Shown here piece after piece: positions 4,957-5,767 of a stretch of 5,767 nucleotides of DNA. The notes under the pieces are model-generated. The model saw only the letters and a program-made list of their open reading frames with translations, made no database searches and was not told where the DNA came from. The position numbers and the translations under genes are program-made. Position 1 is the stretch's first letter; the number at the start of each line of letters is the position of its first letter. Where the stretch lies: assembly GCA_002432545.1 (NCBI GenBank), contig DJFR01000048.1, forward strand, positions 39,374 to 45,140, written 5' to 3'. Source of the DNA: Flammeovirgaceae bacterium UBA5867. Lineage in GTDB: Bacteria; Bacteroidota; Bacteroidia; Cytophagales; Cyclobacteriaceae.

Positions 4957-5583
4957 ATGGAAGTAAAGCTTAAGGTTTGTGGCATGCGGGATGCGGAGAA
5001 TGTGCTGGCAGTGTCAGCATTGCAGCCAGACTATATGGGCTTTATCTTCTACGGAAAGTCACCACGGTTTGTTGGTGAAGAATTTCAGTTGCCGCCATCT
5101 TTTCCTGCCGGTATAAAAAAGGTAGGTGTGTTTGTGAATGAAACGCCTGATAAAATGCTTGCTATAGCCAGGAGATTGCAACTTGATTTTCTGCAGCTTC
5201 ATGGAAATGAATCGGTAGAAGTTTGTGCTGCCATGAAGCAGGCAGGTCTTGGTGTGATCAAAGTTTTTTCGGTAGATGATGATTTTGATTTTTCAATCAC
5301 AAAACCATATAAGCACGCAGTGGATTTCTTTTTGTTCGACACAAAAGGTAAATATTACGGAGGCAATGCACAAGTGTTTGATTGGACAGTGTTAAACCGA
5401 TACGATCAACAAGTTCCGTTCTTCCTGAGTGGAGGCATCACTCCGGATAATGTTGCCAACATAGCAGCGTTAAAAAATATGAACCTGCATGCACTGGATG
5501 TAAACAGCGGAGTGGAAATAAGCCCCGCACTGAAAAGCATCGAAAAACTAAACACACTGATCGCACAAGTATCTATACTATAA
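4957..5583 (+). CDS. trpF: Phosphoribosylanthranilate isomerase
   Basis: TrpF performs the Amadori rearrangement of phosphoribosyl anthranilate to CdRP, the step between TrpD and TrpC. It is a (beta/alpha)8 barrel of 208 residues, normal for the monofunctional form. The catalytic general base Cys8 lies in KVCGMRD (6-12) and the general acid Asp128 in FLFDTK (126-131). MGFIFYGKSPRFV (27-39), VGVFVNE (56-62) and LDFLQLHGNE (76-85) are family signatures, and the phosphate-binding loops are LSGGITPDNV (157-166) and DVNSGVE (181-187). Two small deviations occur: the GGTGxxFDW motif reads GGNAQVFDW (135-143), and SSGVE reads NSGVE. Neither touches the catalytic pair. The ATG at 4957 is the first start giving the conserved strand 1. 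It contains one Trp (143). Confidence 0.96.
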   Translation: MEVKLKVCGMRDAENVLAVSALQPDYMGFIFYGKSPRFVGEEFQLPPSFPAGIKKVGVFVNETPDKMLAIARRLQLDFLQLHGNESVEVCAAMKQAGLGVIKVFSVDDDFDFSITKPYKHAVDFFLFDTKGKYYGGNAQVFDWTVLNRYDQQVPFFLSGGITPDNVANIAALKNMNLHALDVNSGVEISPALKSIEKLNTLIAQVSIL

Positions 5584-5622
5584 ACTTTGATATATATACT
5601 CATGCGTCACACATATCTCGTA

Positions 5623-5643
5623 GCCAGAAACCAGTAACCAGAA
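5623..5643 (+). repeat. Three tandem heptamers, RCCAGWA
   Basis: GCCAGAA, ACCAGTA and ACCAGAA follow one another without gaps in the 69-base trpF-trpB spacer, ending nine bases before the trpB start codon. Such degenerate CCAG heptads are, from memory, scattered in intergenic regions of some Bacteroidota. No regulatory role is evident; by position they could affect trpB translation. Confidence 0.45.
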
Positions 5644-5652
5644 GCTAAAAAT

Positions 5653-5767
5653 ATGAAATATACAGTTGACGAACGCGGATACTACGGCCAATTCGGAGGA
5701 TCATACATCCCGGAAATGCTGTATCCTAATGTAGAAGAACTTCGGAACAAGTATCTTCAGATCATCC
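5653..5767 (+). CDS. trpB: Tryptophan synthase beta chain, N-terminal part (cut by window edge)
   Basis: The reading frame opens at ATG 5653 and is still open at the last base, giving 38 complete codons. The product begins MKYTVDERGYYGQFGGSYIP and continues through EMLYPNVEELRNKYLQII, which matches the N-terminus of TrpB, where GxFGGxYxPE is near-invariant. TrpB is the PLP enzyme that condenses indole with serine to tryptophan, working in a complex with TrpA. The PLP-binding lysine and all other active-site residues lie beyond the window. It follows trpF by 69 bases with no terminator in between, so it should be cotranscribed. trpA probably follows, which cannot be seen here. Truncation is due to the window edge, not mutation. 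Confidence 0.95.
   Translation, partial: MKYTVDERGYYGQFGGSYIPEMLYPNVEELRNKYLQII

Overview
The window holds most of a tryptophan biosynthesis operon on the + strand: trpE, trpG, trpD, trpC, trpF and the first 38 codons of trpB, which runs off the right edge. Gene order E-G-D-C-F-B with separate, unfused enzymes, near-absence of Shine-Dalgarno sequences, A-rich start regions and a THX-type small-subunit ribosomal protein with a Lys/Ala-rich tail all suggest a member of the Bacteroidota (Cytophagales or Chitinophagales-like). That placement is inferred from style and motifs, not from a database search.

Layout: 1-123 shows no gene. 124-375 is an 83-residue protein of unknown function, faintly like a degenerate response-regulator receiver domain. 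376-517 is an intergenic gap with a small hairpin and a repeated 12-mer. 518-697 encodes ribosomal protein THX and is too short for routine ORF calling. 698-882 is the regulatory heart of the window. 883-5583 carries five complete trp genes, and 5653 to the end is the start of trpB.

The main discovery is a complete ribosome-dependent transcription attenuator in front of trpE. A leader peptide of 18 codons (704-760, MIKFNNIAWWWHISKYDM) starts six bases after the THX stop codon pair begins to be cleared and has three consecutive Trp codons. Its 3' half forms a 9-bp hairpin (737-745 with 751-759). The bases at 757-765 are perfectly complementary to 799-807, which are part of the 5' arm and the loop of a 12-bp GC-rich intrinsic terminator (791-819 plus eight T). 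This gives the classic mutually exclusive 1:2, 2:3 and 3:4 pairings: stalling on UGG codons frees segment 2 to disrupt the terminator, whereas finishing the leader masks segment 2 and lets the terminator form.

Because THX ends only six bases before the leader start and I see no convincing promoter between them, THX and the trp operon probably share a transcript, with the attenuator acting as the THX terminator when tryptophan is plentiful. The enzymes convert chorismate to anthranilate (TrpE/TrpG), then phosphoribosyl anthranilate (TrpD), CdRP (TrpF), indole-3-glycerol phosphate (TrpC) and finally tryptophan (TrpB with TrpA, the latter presumably beyond the window). The five complete enzymes contain only three Trp residues among 1461.

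A 181-base gap between trpE and trpG, much longer than the other gaps, contains a 15-bp inverted repeat enclosing a short open stretch that looks like a decayed inserted gene or element.
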